From Sternotherus odoratus (taxonomy: Eukaryota > Chordata > Testudines > Kinosternidae): a stretch of DNA of 64,000 bases. This document shows positions 1 to 10,564 of the stretch, one piece after another. The notes under the pieces are model-generated. The model was given only the letters and a program-made list of their open reading frames with translations. It was not told the DNA's origin and did not search any database. Each line of letters starts with the position of its first letter. Within the stretch, counting starts at the first letter, position 1. The stretch is from assembly GCA_032164245.1 (NCBI GenBank), contig JAVMKO010000001.1, positions 252,225,644 through 252,289,643 of the forward strand. Reading direction: 5' to 3'. Both the position numbers and the translations under genes were made by a program.

Positions 1-365
1 CCGTGACCTCAGGAAGAGAGCTCTGTGAAGCACAAAAGCATATCCTAAGACCAAAATGACAAGCAATTATATCTATATCTATATATTTTTCTTTCTTACA
101 CATGAACTACTGGGCAGTGGCCTCTCAAGTAGAAACATTCAGACCCTTTCAGAACTTTGTAAACAATTGAAGGAGGAGAAGTTAGTTTTGGTCAGGAAGT
201 GATTTAACATTGGGTTTTTTTGGAACCACAAAATAAATAGTTCATTTTTTTAAAAATAAGACAGGGCAGAAGAGAAACACAATTTTACAACCCTTATATT
301 CATCCTCAGACATGGAAATAAGTCTCTGGTTAGTTCATGTTTGTGCAGTTCTTGGAATATGAATG
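1..365. other. AT-rich intronic sequence, no gene seen
   Basis: No open frame with recognisable protein content and no clear repeat. Inferred to be part of LRCH1 intron 1 because the first LRCH1 exon in the window lies far downstream. Confidence 0.5.
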
Positions 366-373
366 GACTATGT

Positions 374-677
374 CAGGAATCGGCAACCTTGGCACGTGAG
401 ACTGCAGGGGAAACACCCTTAGCAGGCCCCGCTGCTTTGTTTACCTGGCGGTTCGCCGATCGCGGCTCCTACTGGCTGTGGTTTGCCGTCCCAGTCCGAT
501 GGGGGCTGCGGGAAACGGCGGCCAGCACTGCGCTGCTTCCCGCAGCCCCCATTGGACCGGGACGGAAAACCGCTGCCAGTGGGAGCCATGATTGGCGAAC
601 CGCCAGGTAAACAAAGCGGTGGGGCCCGCTAAGGGTGCTTACCCTGCGATCCCCCGTGCCAACGTTGCCGATCGCTG
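374..677. mobile_element. hAT-like foldback MITE with 8-bp target duplication
   Basis: The 304-bp element begins CAGGAATCGGCAACCTTGGC and ends with the near-perfect inverse of that sequence (CAGCGATCGGCAACGTTGGC when read from the other side). The long arms continue inward (AAACAAAG/CTTTGTTT, GGCGGTTCG/CGAACCGCC), so the whole element can fold back on itself. It is flanked by identical 8-bp copies of GACTATGT at 366-373 and 678-685. An 8-bp duplication plus CAG...CTG ends is the known hAT signature. The short open frame inside it has no transposase features and is taken as chance coding in CpG-rich sequence. Confidence 0.88.
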
Positions 678-685
678 GACTATGT

Positions 686-1969
686 ACTAATGCTGTAAAT
701 GTTTAATTTACTGATGAATTAGAATACAAAAGAAATCACCTTGCAAAAATACTCAAAATAGTAAAAAATACTGAAAGGGTACCAGAGCTCAAGACCATAC
801 TCTAAAACAAAAAAATAACTTTTTTTTTAAACAAAATCTATCAACTGGTGCTTAAGGATGATGCACTTGTATATTTTCTTTATAAGATAGGATTTTCTAA
901 ATATCTCTGGCCATTTCTGCTTTTTGTTCTGGTTATTGCACATGCTTAAAACATCCTTTGGAAACTTTTAAAATACATCAGTTTCAGGTGCAATAAAGCA
1001 AAATTAATTCATTAATTAAACTAGTTATTTTCCCAGAGCTAATAAGAGGGAAAATTACTTCTTATTTGAGTCTAGGGTGGGGAACTGAATTGTCCATCGT
1101 CTGTTCAATTTATTTTTGTCATACTCCTTATATTAAGGCTGAATTTATTGGGCTGAGTATAATCTCTTTAGGAAAAAAAATTAGTGTCACCTTGACCCTT
1201 TGAGGGAGGGGGTTGATCTCTTAGGAAGGTATGTTGGGCCTGGAGTATTTTGAAAGCTACAATACAGTGGTGGTCCAGGAACACTTCAGCTAGGTGAAGG
1301 ATTTGTGGATCAGATTTAGCCAAGGCAAATTTGTTAGAAATCCATATATGAATATGACCTGTGTATCAGAAGAGAGGTTTGCATTGGTTTATTTTTTATT
1401 TATGCCCTAGGAGAAATGAAGGTATAACCTGTTGATCCATATTCATAACTTATTTGCCCTATGTTTAGGATTTTCAGGGACTATGTCTGCATTAATAAAG
1501 GCAAATATCTTTGAGTGTTGCACTGTCAACATAAAATTCAATAGACAAGGGTTAATAGTAAAAATAAGAAGTTAAATTTCCATGTCTAATTATTTTTACT
1601 TGGGATATAATCATTGAGCAATATTGTAAAAGATTGATAGTTTGTCTTCAGTTTATTTAAGTTTGTTTATAACCTAAATTTCTCTGTCTAATTTGTTTAA
1701 AGTGCCAAAAGGACGCTTAACATTTTTTTTTAAAGCCACGTTCACAATATTACTAAAGTAGTTCAGGTTTTCTTAAAAAGGAGCAGTGTTACACATAGAC
1801 TAAAATTTTGTGGAAGGAACAAAAACTAATGAGGAATGGCAATAGACTCTATGGTCATCAAATCTTTCCAGACGTGAAAGATTTGTGGCCTGTTTCTAGT
1901 TCACACAATGATGTAACTATGTTGTAACTACGTGGCTCTGGGAAGAAGGATAAAAGAGTTTGAGGCGCA
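686..1969. other. AT-rich intronic sequence, no gene seen
   Basis: Mostly AT-rich unique-looking sequence. No exon-like open frame with splice borders and no recognised repeat. Confidence 0.5.
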
Positions 1970-4352
1970 AGTGGTGTTCTCATCCATCCTCCCTGTGGCC
2001 GGAAAAGGCCTGGGTAGAGACCGTTGAATCGTGGAAGTCAATGAATGGCTGCGCAAGTGGTGTCGAAGAGAAGGCTTTGGATTCTTTGATCATGGGATGG
2101 TGATCCAAGGAGTACTAGGCAGAGATGGGCTCCACCTAACAATGAGAGGGAAGAGCATGTTTGCAAGCAGGCTGGCTAACTAGTGAGGAGGGCTTTAAAC
2201 TAGGTTCACTGAGAGAAGGAAACCAAAGCCCAGAGGTAAATGGGAAAGTGGGATACCGGGAGGAAGCACGAGCAGGAGAGCGCAAGAGGGGAGGGCTCCT
2301 GCCCCATACTGAGACAGCAGGATGATCAGCGAGTTATCTTAATTGCCTATACATAAATGTAAGAAACCTGGGCAACAAGCAGGGGGAACTGGAAGTCCTG
2401 GCACAGTCAAGGAATAATTATGTAATTGGAATAACAGAGATTTGGTGGGATAACTCTCATGACTGGAATACTGTCATGGACGGATATAAACTGTTCAGGA
2501 AGGATAGGCAGGGCTGAAAAGGTGGGGGAGTTGCATTGTATGTAAGAGAGCAGTGTGAAACTGCAGAAAAGCCTGAGTGTCTCTGGATTAATCTTAGAAG
2601 TGTGAGCAACAAGGGCGATGTGGTGGTGGGAGTCTGCTACAGACCACCAGAACAGGGGGATAAGGTGGACGAGGCTTTCTTCCGACAGAAGTTACTAGAT
2701 CACAGGGTCTGGTTCTCATGGGGGACTTCAGTCACTCAGATATCTGCTGTGAGAGCAATACAGCGATATACAGACAATCCAGGTCGTTTTTGGAAAGTGT
2801 AGGGGATGACTTCCTGGTGCAAGTGCTGGAGGAACCAGCTGGGGAAGGGCTGTTCTTGACATTCCACTCACAAATAGGGAAGGAGCAGTAGGGGAAGCAA
2901 AAGTGGATGGGAACCTGCGAAGCAGTGACCATGAGACGGTCGAGTTCAGGATCCTAACACAGGGAAGAAAGGAGATCAGCAGAATACAGACCCCCTGGTC
3001 TTCCGAAAAGCAGACTTTGTCTCCCTCAGGGAACTGATGGGCAAGGTCCCCTGGGAGAATAACATGAGGGGGAAAGGAGTCTAGGAGAACTGGCTGTATT
3101 TTAAAGAATCCTGATTGAAGTTGCACGAACAAACCATCCTGATGTGTAGAAAGAATAGTAAATATGGCAGGTGACCAGCTTGGCTTAACAGTGAAATCCT
3201 TGCTGATCTTAAACACAAAAAAGAAGCTTACAAGAAGTGGAAGGTTGGACAAATGACCAGGGAGAGTATAAAAACATTGCTCAGGCATGCAGGAGTGAAA
3301 TTAGGAAGGCCAAATCATACTTGAAATTGCAGCTAGCAGGAGATGTTAAGAGTAAAAAGAAGAGTTTCTTCATGTATGTTAGCAACAAGAAGAAAGGAAA
3401 GTGTGGGCCCCTTACTGAATGAGGGAGGCAACCTAGTGACAGAGAATGTGAAGAAAGCTAATGTACTCAAAGCTTTTTTTCCTTCTCTCTTCACAGACAT
3501 GATCAGTTCCCAGACTAATGCACTGCGCAGCATGGTATGGGGTGGAGGTGACCAGCTCTCTGTGGAGAAAGAAGTGGTTCAGGGCTATTTAGAAAAGCTG
3601 TATGAGCACAAGTCCATAGGGCCGGATGCACTGCAGCCGAGGATGCTAAAGGAGTTGGCGGATGTGATAGCAGAGCCATTGAAAACTCATGGAGATCGGG
3701 TGAGGTTCCAGATGACTGGAAAAAAGTTAATGTAGTGCCCATCTGTAAAAAAGGGAGGAAGGAAGCTCAGGGGAACTACAGGCCAGTCAGCCTCACCTCA
3801 TTCTCTGGAAAAATCATGGAGCAGGTCTTTAAGGAATGAATTCTGAAGCACTTAAAGGAGAGGAAAGTGATCAGGAACAGTCAGCATGGATTTACCAAGA
3901 GCAAGTTAATCCTTGACTTTAGCAAAACTTTTGATACGGTCTCCCACAGTATTCTTGCCAGGAAGTTAGTGTGGGCTGGATGAATCAACTATAAGGTGAA
4001 CAGTAAGCTGGCTAGATTGTTGGGTTCAATGGGTAGTGATCAATGGCTCCATGTCTAGTTGGCAGCTGGTATCAAGTGGAGTACCCCAAGGATTGGTCCT
4101 GGGGCTGGTTTTGTTCAATCTCTTCATTAATGATCTAGAAGACGGCATGGACTGCACCCTCAGCAAGTTTGCAGATGACACTAAACTGTGAGGGATGGTG
4201 ATAGAATACAGAGGGACCTAGACAAATTAGAGTATCGGGCTAAAATAAATCTGATGAGGTTCAACAAGGGTAAGTGCAGAGTCCTGCACTTAGGATGGAA
4301 GAATCCCATGAACTGCTACAGACTAAGGACCGAATAGCTAAGCAGCAGTTCT
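1970..4352 (+). mobile_element. CR1 LINE, 5' part (interrupted by DIRS element)
   Basis: This is the left part of a CR1-type non-LTR retrotransposon. It starts in the end of the ORF1/esterase-like region (words matching RREGFGFFDHG are visible around 2060-2090), passes through the AP endonuclease and most of the reverse transcriptase, and stops at 4348-4352 inside the sequence GCAGTTCT. The same CR1 sequence resumes at 7753, so one insertion was split by the DIRS element. The 5' end is truncated compared with a full-length CR1 of about 4.5 kb, as is usual for this family. Confidence 0.9.
2380..4340 (+). pseudogene. CR1 ORF2 relic: endonuclease and reverse transcriptase
   Basis: Decayed coding sequence for the CR1 pol protein (AP endonuclease then reverse transcriptase), which in the family nicks target DNA and copies the LINE RNA. 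Visible pieces are the endonuclease words VVVGVCYRPPEQ near 2620-2655, the linker words GPLLNEGGNLVTE near 3400-3440, and the RT words SIGPDALQPRMLKELADVI near 3615-3670. The catalytic-site word SKFADDTKL lies near 4160-4190. Frame changes and stops occur throughout (for example TGA within LTKS...LILDFSK and around the FADD region), so no functional protein can be made. The C-terminal remainder continues at 7756 after the inserted DIRS element. Confidence 0.88.
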
Positions 4353-4485
4353 TCTTCGAGTGCTTGCTCATATGCATTCCAGTTAGGTGTGCACGCACTG
4401 CGTGCACGATTGCCGGAAGATTTTTCCCCTAGCAACAGGCTGGGTCAGCTAGGGAGCCCCCTGGAGTGGCGCCGTTATGGTGCTG

Positions 4486-4493
4486 CATATATA
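4486..4493 (+). promoter_or_regulatory. Possible TATA box of DIRS copy 1
   Basis: CATATATA sits in the left terminal region about 235 bp upstream of the gag-like ATG, in an otherwise GC-rich context. The equivalent site in copy 2 is ATATAT near 59160. Promoter function is inferred from position only. Confidence 0.35.
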
Positions 4494-4719
4494 CCCCAGC
4501 CAACCCTGACCCCCCTCAGTTCCTTCTCCCCCCCCACCCCCCCATGGTTGCTGGAACTGTGGAGTTCTGCTTAAGCGATCTCCATTCTCCTAGCCTTTTC
4601 TTGTGTAAATAGTTGTAGATTAGTTGTTAATAGTCCTTACCTTAAAGTTAATAGTTGTTGTTTAGATTGATAGTTTAGTTAGAGCAGGGAGGTTCCCTCC
4701 CTTGCTCCCCCGGGGCCTT

Positions 4720-5220
4720 ATGTCCAAGGCTCCGGGATTCAAGCCTTGAGTATGCTGTGGGAAGCCTATGCCTGGGGGCGACCCAGACGAAGCATGTTTG
4801 AAGTGCCTTGGAGAGGCACATTTAACGGACAAGTGCAAGATCTGTAAAGCATTCAGACCTCGCACTAAGAAGGAGAGGGACTTTCGTCTCCAGCAAATCC
4901 TGATGGAGGTGGCCCTGGCTCCGGCACCGGAGGCGGGTAAGCAGCCCACCCCGAGCGCCTCTCAGAAGAGTGCCCTGGTACCGCCATCTGTGCCCAGACT
5001 ACCGGCTCCGGCACCGAAGGCAAAGCCCAGGCACCGCTCGCACTCCCCGGCCCGGAAGCGGCGACCGGAGGCCTCCGTTGCGAGTTCAACAGCCCTAGAG
5101 CCACGTCCCGTGGGGGAGCGGCTCGGGCAGCAGCTACCGACACCGTCGACTCCAGCGCCTACTCTGGCCTCGTCGAGTCCGGTGCGTTTAACTTCGCAAC
5201 CCAGAGAATCGAGTTCATAG
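4720..5220 (+). pseudogene. DIRS copy 1 gag-like ORF, nonsense and truncated
   Basis: N-terminal part of the DIRS gag-like protein, which in the family is thought to bind element RNA and form particles. The frame starts at ATG 4720 and hits TGA at 4747, where copy 2 encodes Cys in the CKVCGKP segment. It then continues in the same frame through a Cys-rich patch (CLKCLGEAHLTDKCKICKAF) and a basic stretch (RPRTKKERDFRL), both closely matching copy 2. A Pro/Ala/Ser/Arg-rich region follows and then ends out of frame at the internal deletion. Not functional as it stands. The Cys spacing is knuckle-like but not a classical CCHC; that reading is inference. Confidence 0.82.
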
Positions 5221-6350
5221 GGGCCCTCCTGGACTCCACCGTGGCAAGGGCATCCCTCCCACAGCCGCGCTTTCTCACCATTCAGACAGCGGTCCGCGAC
5301 CTACACTCCTTCCCGATGGCAACAGCTCAGGTGTTCCTCAGCCTGCTGGGGCACATGGCGGCATGTACACATGTCACCAAGCATGCCAGACTGCGTCTAT
5401 GCCCGCTCCAGGCCTGGCTTACGTCGGTCTACAGGCCAAACGTGGACAGCATAAACGCCCTTCTTACTATCCCGAGGGCTACCCTCAATGCTCTGGCCTG
5501 GTGGGAAAATCAGGACCTCGTCTGCCAGGGAGTCCCCTTCCTTCCTCCCCGCCCATCCATGTCCCTCGTAACGGACGCCTCGTCTCTAGGCTAGGGAGCC
5601 CACCTCGGCGAACTCAAAACTCAGGGTCGCTGGTCAGAAGCCAATCTCCGCCTCCACATAAATGTCAGGGAGCTGAGAGCGGTTCGACTAGCATGCCAGG
5701 CCTTCAAGAGCACGCTAGCAGGTCACTGTGTAGCGGTGTTAACAGATAACACTACAGCCCAGTTTTACATCAACAAACAGGGCGGGGCGCGCTCGAGCCC
5801 CCTTTGCCAGGAAGCTGTTCTCCTTTGGGAGTTCTGCATAGCCCCCACTATTCACCCGGTGGCCTCGTTCCTCCAGGGCACTCAGAACACACTGGCAGAC
5901 CACCTCAGCAGGTCTTTCCTATCACACGAGTTGTCCCTCCGCCCGGATGTTATCCGGTCGATCTTCCTACAGTGGAGGTTTCCCCAGATCGACCTCTTTG
6001 CCACTCGTCATAAAAGGAAGTGCCTCCAGTTCTGCTCCTTCCGAGGCAGCTCTCAGGGTTCCCTAACTGATGCCTTTCTCCTTCCCTGGACAAGTCACTT
6101 GTTCTACGCGTTCCCGCCATTCCCGCTCCTGCACAAGGTGCTCATCAAGGTCAAAGGGGACAAGTCGCGCATGATTCTCATAGCCCCGGCCTGGCCCAGG
6201 CAGTGCTGGTACGCATCCCTCCTCCAGCTGTCCAAGACCCCTCCCATCACCCTTCCGCTGTGGCCAGACCTGATCTCTCAGGATCACGGTCGCCTACTCC
6301 ACCCAGACCTACAGTCTCTACATCTCACTGCGTGGCTCCTGCGTGGCTGA
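5188..6350 (+). pseudogene. DIRS copy 1 RT tail and RNase H, one nonsense codon
   Basis: Last part of the reverse transcriptase plus the RNase H domain of DIRS pol, which makes cDNA and removes the RNA template. The frame enters at the deletion junction with the word TQRIEFIGALLDS, then shows LLGHMAACTHV, the RNase H word SLVTDASSLG, and VLTDNTTAQFYINKQGG followed by ARSSPLCQEAVLLW. One in-frame TAG at 5592-5594 replaces the Trp codon that copy 2 has in LGWGAHL; otherwise the frame is open to 6350. The RT fingers, motif A and YLDD box present in copy 2 are absent here. The frame overlaps the start of the recombinase frame in the same relative phase as in copy 2. Confidence 0.85.
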
Positions 6351-7399
6351 AGGGCCTGGAGCTCCTGTGCTCAGCCGCGGTGCAAAATGTTCTTCTGGGG
6401 AGCAGAAAGCCATCAACCAGAACCACCTATACCGCAAAGTGGACCCGCTTCTCTGCTTGGTGTAGGCAGCACGGCACTACTCCCCGGGAAGCGTCCATCC
6501 CAGTCATCCTAGATTACCTGCTCGACCTTAAACAGCAAGGTCTTTCTACCTCCACTATTAGAGTCCACCCGGCGGCCATCTCTGCATTTCACCCTGGCTC
6601 AGCAGACCACTCGGTCTTCTCAGACCCTACGGTCTCCAGATTCCTCAAAGGGCTGGACAGACTTTACCCACAGGTTAAGCAACCTGTCCCCCCTTGGGAC
6701 CTAAACCTCGTGCTTTCCCGCCTTACCATGCCCCCTTTCGAGCCCCTCGCCATGTGCTCCTTGCTGTACCTCTCTTGGAAGGTAGCCTTCCTCGTGGTAA
6801 TCACCTCGGCACACAGAGTGTCTGAGATCAGGGCGCTAACCTCCGAATCACCATATACTGTCTTTCACAAGGACAAGGTGCAGCTGTGCCCCCACCCAGC
6901 CTTCCTTCCCAAGGTGGTGTCTCCCTTCTACATTAATCAGGACATATTCCTGCCGGTCTTCTACCTGAAACCCCATACCTCCAGAAGGGAACAACAATTG
7001 AACACGCTCGATGTTCGAAGAGCTCTTGCATTTTATTTAGACCGCACAAGACCATTTAGGAAAACGACACAACCTTTTATTGCGGTAGCGGATCGGATGA
7101 AAGGCCAACTGATCTCCGCCCAGAGACTCTCCTCCTGGATAATCGCATGCATCTGCACCTGCTACAAGCTGGCAGGCAGACCCGCCGAGCAGATCACGGT
7201 GCATTCCACAAGAGCGCAAGCATCCTCTGCAGCCTTCCGGGAGAGAGTTCCGATCATGGACATCTGTAGGGCGGCCACCTGGTCCTCCGTCCACACCTTC
7301 GCCGCCCACTACGCCATAGTCCAGCAGGTCAGGGACGATGCGGCGTTTGGTTCAGAGGTCCTTCACTCAGCAGTGGGTCAATCCAACCCCTCCACCTAG
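6203..7399 (+). CDS. DIRS copy 1 tyrosine recombinase
   Basis: An open 398-codon frame for the integrase of DIRS elements, a tyrosine recombinase that joins a circular DNA copy to the genome. The N-terminal core-binding part contains SRKPSTRTTYTAKWTRFSAW. The catalytic residues are visible in order: Arg about 205 in SAHRVSEIR, His 334 and Arg 337 in HSTRAQASSAA, and Tyr 370 in AAHYAIV, preceded by ICRAATWSS. The set R-H-R-Y is therefore complete and there is no internal stop. No ATG precedes the conserved part (6203 is a GTG; the first Met is about codon 175), so the start is uncertain and expression from this deleted copy is doubtful. It overlaps the RNase H frame by about 150 nt at offset -1. 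Confidence 0.85.
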   Translation: MLVRIPPPAVQDPSHHPSAVARPDLSGSRSPTPPRPTVSTSHCVAPAWLKGLELLCSAAVQNVLLGSRKPSTRTTYTAKWTRFSAWCRQHGTTPREASIPVILDYLLDLKQQGLSTSTIRVHPAAISAFHPGSADHSVFSDPTVSRFLKGLDRLYPQVKQPVPPWDLNLVLSRLTMPPFEPLAMCSLLYLSWKVAFLVVITSAHRVSEIRALTSESPYTVFHKDKVQLCPHPAFLPKVVSPFYINQDIFLPVFYLKPHTSRREQQLNTLDVRRALAFYLDRTRPFRKTTQPFIAVADRMKGQLISAQRLSSWIIACICTCYKLAGRPAEQITVHSTRAQASSAAFRERVPIMDICRAATWSSVHTFAAHYAIVQQVRDDAAFGSEVLHSAVGQSNPST

Positions 7400-7433
7400 G
7401 TATTGCTTGCAGTCACCTAACTGGAATGCATAT

Positions 7434-7752
7434 GAGCAAGCACTTGAAGAAGAAAAACGGGTTACTTACCTGTAACTGTTGCTCTTCGAGATGTGTTGCT
7501 CATATCCATTCCAAACCCACCCTCCTTCCCCACTGTCAGATTAGCCGGCAAGAAGGAACTGAGGGGGGTCAGGGTCGGCTGGGGTATATATGCGGCACCA
7601 TAACGGCGCCACTCCAGGGGGCTCCCTAGCCAACCCAGCCTGTTGCTAGGGGAAAAATCTTCCGGGAATCGTGCACGCGGCATGTGCACACCTAACTGGA
7701 ATGGATGTGAGCAACACATCTTGAAGAACAGTTACAGGTAAGTGACCCGTTT
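7434..7752. repeat. Right terminal inverted region of DIRS copy 1
   Basis: Contains the inverse of the left end (about 7434-7453), then a unit from CTGTAACTGTTGCTCTTCGA (about 7472) to its own inverse ending in CAGTTACAG (about 7740). Inside, the sequence on the minus strand repeats the left terminal region, with matching stretches such as GAAGATTTTTCCC, CTGGAGTGGCGCCGTTATGG and ATATATACCCCAGCC. DIRS elements are known to carry inverted ends plus a complementary region used to complete replication; this arrangement fits that. Confidence 0.8.
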
Positions 7753-8432
7753 TTCTGCGGAAAAGGACCTAGGGGTTACAGTGGATGAGAATCTGGATAT
7801 GAGTCAAGAGCATGTCCTTGTTGCCAAGAAGACTAATGGCATTTTGGGTTGTATAAGTAGGGACCTCTCCAGCAGATCGAGGGACGTGATAATTCCCCTC
7901 TATTCACTATTGGTGAGGCCTCATCTGGAGTACTGTGTCCAGTTTTGGGCCCTACACTACAAGAAGGATGTGGATAAATTGGAAAGAGTCCAGCAGAGGG
8001 CAACCAAAATGATTAGGGGGGCTGGAGCACATGACTTACAAGGAGAGGCCGAGGGAACGGATTGTTTAGTCTGCAGAAGAGAAGAGTTAGGGGACGGATT
8101 TGGTAGCTGCTTTCAACTACCTGAAAGGGGTTCCAAAGAGGATGGGTTTACTGTTCTCAGTGGTAGCAGATGACAGAACAAGGAGTAATGGTCTCAAGTT
8201 GCAGAGGGGGAGGTTTAGGTTGGATATTAGGAAAAACGTTTTTCACTAGGAGGGTGGTGAAGTACTGGAATGGGTTAACTAGGGAGGTGGTGAAATCTTC
8301 CTTAGAGGTTTTTAAGGTCAGGCTTGACAAAGCCCTGGCTGGGATGATTTAGTTGGGGTTTAGTCCTGGTTTTCGTGGGGAGTTGGACTAGATGACTTCC
8401 TGAGATCCCTTCCAACCCTTCGATTCTATGAT
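7753..8432 (+). mobile_element. CR1 LINE, 3' part (continuation after DIRS insertion)
   Basis: The CR1 sequence resumes with TTCTGCGGAAAAGGACCTAG, exactly where the left part stopped. It covers the C-terminal RT region and 3' untranslated end, finishing in the family's ATTCTATGAT motif. The C-terminal pol words AEKDLGVTVDENLDMSQ, RDVIIPLYSLLVRPHLEYC and LERVQQRATKMIRG lie in one frame (7757-8010). Frameshifts follow before the end of ORF2 at about 8350. Confidence 0.9.
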
Positions 8433-8546
8433 GTTAGTATAACTGAGGACAACACTGCAGGTCTTTGGATAGTAGATATCTGTTTCAGCAGAGCTAGAAT
8501 GGGAAATGCATGTGCTTCTTTCCCTGCTATGAAGATTCTACAGATA

Positions 8547-8957
8547 CAGTAAAACCTCGATTTAACGGACTTCGGATGCAACGGACAAAATTTCTGAGCA
8601 AGTCTGATGCATCCCAAATCCATTTCTCGCGGGCTGGCTGCCGGCTCCCAGCTGCCGCCCGGGTCCAGGCAGTGGGCGGGCTGGCTGCCGGCTCCCTGTT
8701 CCCGCTGGGGTCCCGGCCGCGGGCGGGCTGGTTGCCGGCTCCCGGCTCCCGGCTGCCGCCCGGGTCCCAGCAGCCGGGACCCGGGCGGGCTGACTGGCTG
8801 ACAGCTCCCGGCAGCCGGGACCTGGGTCCCGGCAGTGGGCGGGCTGCGGGGCTGCTGCTCCGACAGCTCGTTTTTTTAATTATTATTAAATAACGGACTT
8901 TTTCATTTAACGGACACCCCCTCGCCCGAATTAGTCTGTTAAATGGAGGTTTCACTG
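8547..8957. mobile_element. pogo/Tigger-like MITE with CpG-rich core
   Basis: A 411-bp element with ends CAGTAAAACCTCGATTTAAC and, inverted, CAGTGAAACCTCCATTTAAC, flanked by TA on both sides (8545-8546 and 8958-8959). TA duplication and CAGT...ACTG ends are typical of Tc1/mariner superfamily pogo/Tigger elements. The next words on both sides (TTAACGGAC...) are also inverted. The middle (8625-8870) is a GC-rich run of imperfect repeats around GGCTGCCGGCTCCCGGC and encodes no transposase. Confidence 0.85.
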
Positions 8958-8959
8958 TA

Positions 8960-10561
8960 TATAAGTAGTTTTTAAAAATTGCTTCATTTGAGAGAGGTTT
9001 TTTTTGTAATAGAGGTCTAGATTTGGAAGATATTATCTCCAGATTATAGCAATTTCATTGAATTGTATTGATGGTAGTTTTAAGTTACTGTAAAAAAGTG
9101 AAGACCAAAGAACAGCTGGAAATGAAATGAGTACACCATGATCAAATACCTCAGCCATTCACATATGAGAATGCAGAAAAGATTTTTAAAATGTAGACTG
9201 CACCTGCTAGCAATAAATTCTCCTGTCTTCTGACTGGAAGTTGCCTGAGGTGACTCATTGATATGCACTGTGTTAACTTTAATTCATCCCCCACCCTCCA
9301 AAAGGAGAGAAGTGATTGTTGCCTTATTTTCTGGCTTGCAGATACAAACAACCATTTCAAATGTCCATTCCTCTTTATTTATGTTTATCACTCAGTGAGA
9401 GCTTTGTCATATACATATGATGTTCCCTTGGAGCCAAACCAAGAAGTCTTAGTGAAGCTGATACAACCTTGTGAGCTATTCTTTCAAACTTTCCTACTAG
9501 CAGCACTGAATTTGTAAGGAAAGTAGCGTGGCTTTTGGTTCTCTTCCAAAGCTATAACAAGAACTGTTATAACATTTATCTATGTAGCAAATGAATTGCA
9601 GCATTTGATATTTCATACAGCTGCAGCACCAGTCAGTAGGCCGAAACTTGGCATACAAGAGAAATGATAGTCTTTTAAAGAAAATGAAAAACATTTTAGG
9701 TGCTTAGGCTATAAAAATGGCCAAAAAATGTTTAGTGATTTCAGACTTTTCTGAATTCTTAGATCAGTCTCCTCTGACAGGTTTCCTGCTGATAAGCTCT
9801 TAGTCAGCTGCTAAACTATATGTGAGGCTCATCACAAAATATGGATGCCTTAAATTGTTTAAAGCTATACTCTTAATACCATCTATGGGGAGAAGGGAGA
9901 TTACCTTTACTACTTTAGCTAAATTCTGCCAAAACTTTTACTGATAAAACTAGTTTTTTTAAAGTCCTCCAGATATACAGATGTGCATTACACTCTGCCT
10001 CAAAAGCCACCAAAATATCAAACCATTTGGGAAAAGTGCTCTGCTTCCAGCTGTAGAGAATTGTTTCCCGGTGACCAAACACAGAATGAGAGGGAAAGGT
10101 GATTTTCTGTAGTAAGTAGTTCCAGATTATTCACACAGCTTTAGAGAGGATAGCCAGTATTGTGAAATACTCCTGGAACCAAAGTAGGCAGTGTGCATTC
10201 TACAGTCAGAATAGCATGGGGATAGTGTCTGATGGAAGAACTTGCATTTCAGGCGCAATTGTGAAACCATACTCTCCCGGAACCTCTCATCCTCCAAAGA
10301 TCTTATTACTTTTACACAATCCACTGCAAAATGTGTACTAGTCTGTCATAGATCTAGCTGAATACCTTCTCTTGGCCAATCACCAGATTGCTCTTCGAGG
10401 ACCCACTGTACTAGGCCCTGGGTGCGTAAGCCTCTAGAGTCTGAAGCAGGTGCATATACTGGCCCTAGTTTAGGAGTCTCTAGGCACATTGTCTTGCACC
10501 CGTCCTGAGAACTGAAACCTCAGCATTGAACTACCTAGTCCCTGTTACCAGTGTTGACCCC
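8960..10561. other. Intronic sequence, no gene seen
   Basis: AT-rich sequence without exon-like open frames. Short open frames on both strands have no recognisable protein content. Confidence 0.5.
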
Positions 10562-10564
10562 TAA

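Larger units (their letters stand above)
4349..7752 (+). mobile_element. DIRS-type retrotransposon, copy 1 (internally deleted)
   Basis: A tyrosine-recombinase retrotransposon inserted into a CR1 LINE. The left end starts TTCTTCTTCGAGTGCTTGCT, and its inverse (AGCAAGCACTTGAAGAAGAA) lies at about 7434-7453. Beyond that, about 300 bp at the right end is an inverted copy of the left terminal region. Between the ends are a gag-like frame, the RNase H part of pol and a complete-looking recombinase frame. Compared with copy 2 (59020 onward), the second half of gag and nearly all of the reverse transcriptase are missing, with the junction at about 5175-5190. TTCT occurs at both insertion junctions and in the matching CR1 site. 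Confidence 0.9.

Noticed and set aside
5363..5749. A 128-codon open frame
   Set aside because: It is an out-of-frame shadow of the DIRS RNase H region, whose true frame is interrupted by a single TAG.
1970..8432. Two separate CR1 insertions either side of the DIRS element
   Set aside because: The left part stops and the right part resumes at the same CR1 position in the same orientation, so one insertion was split.
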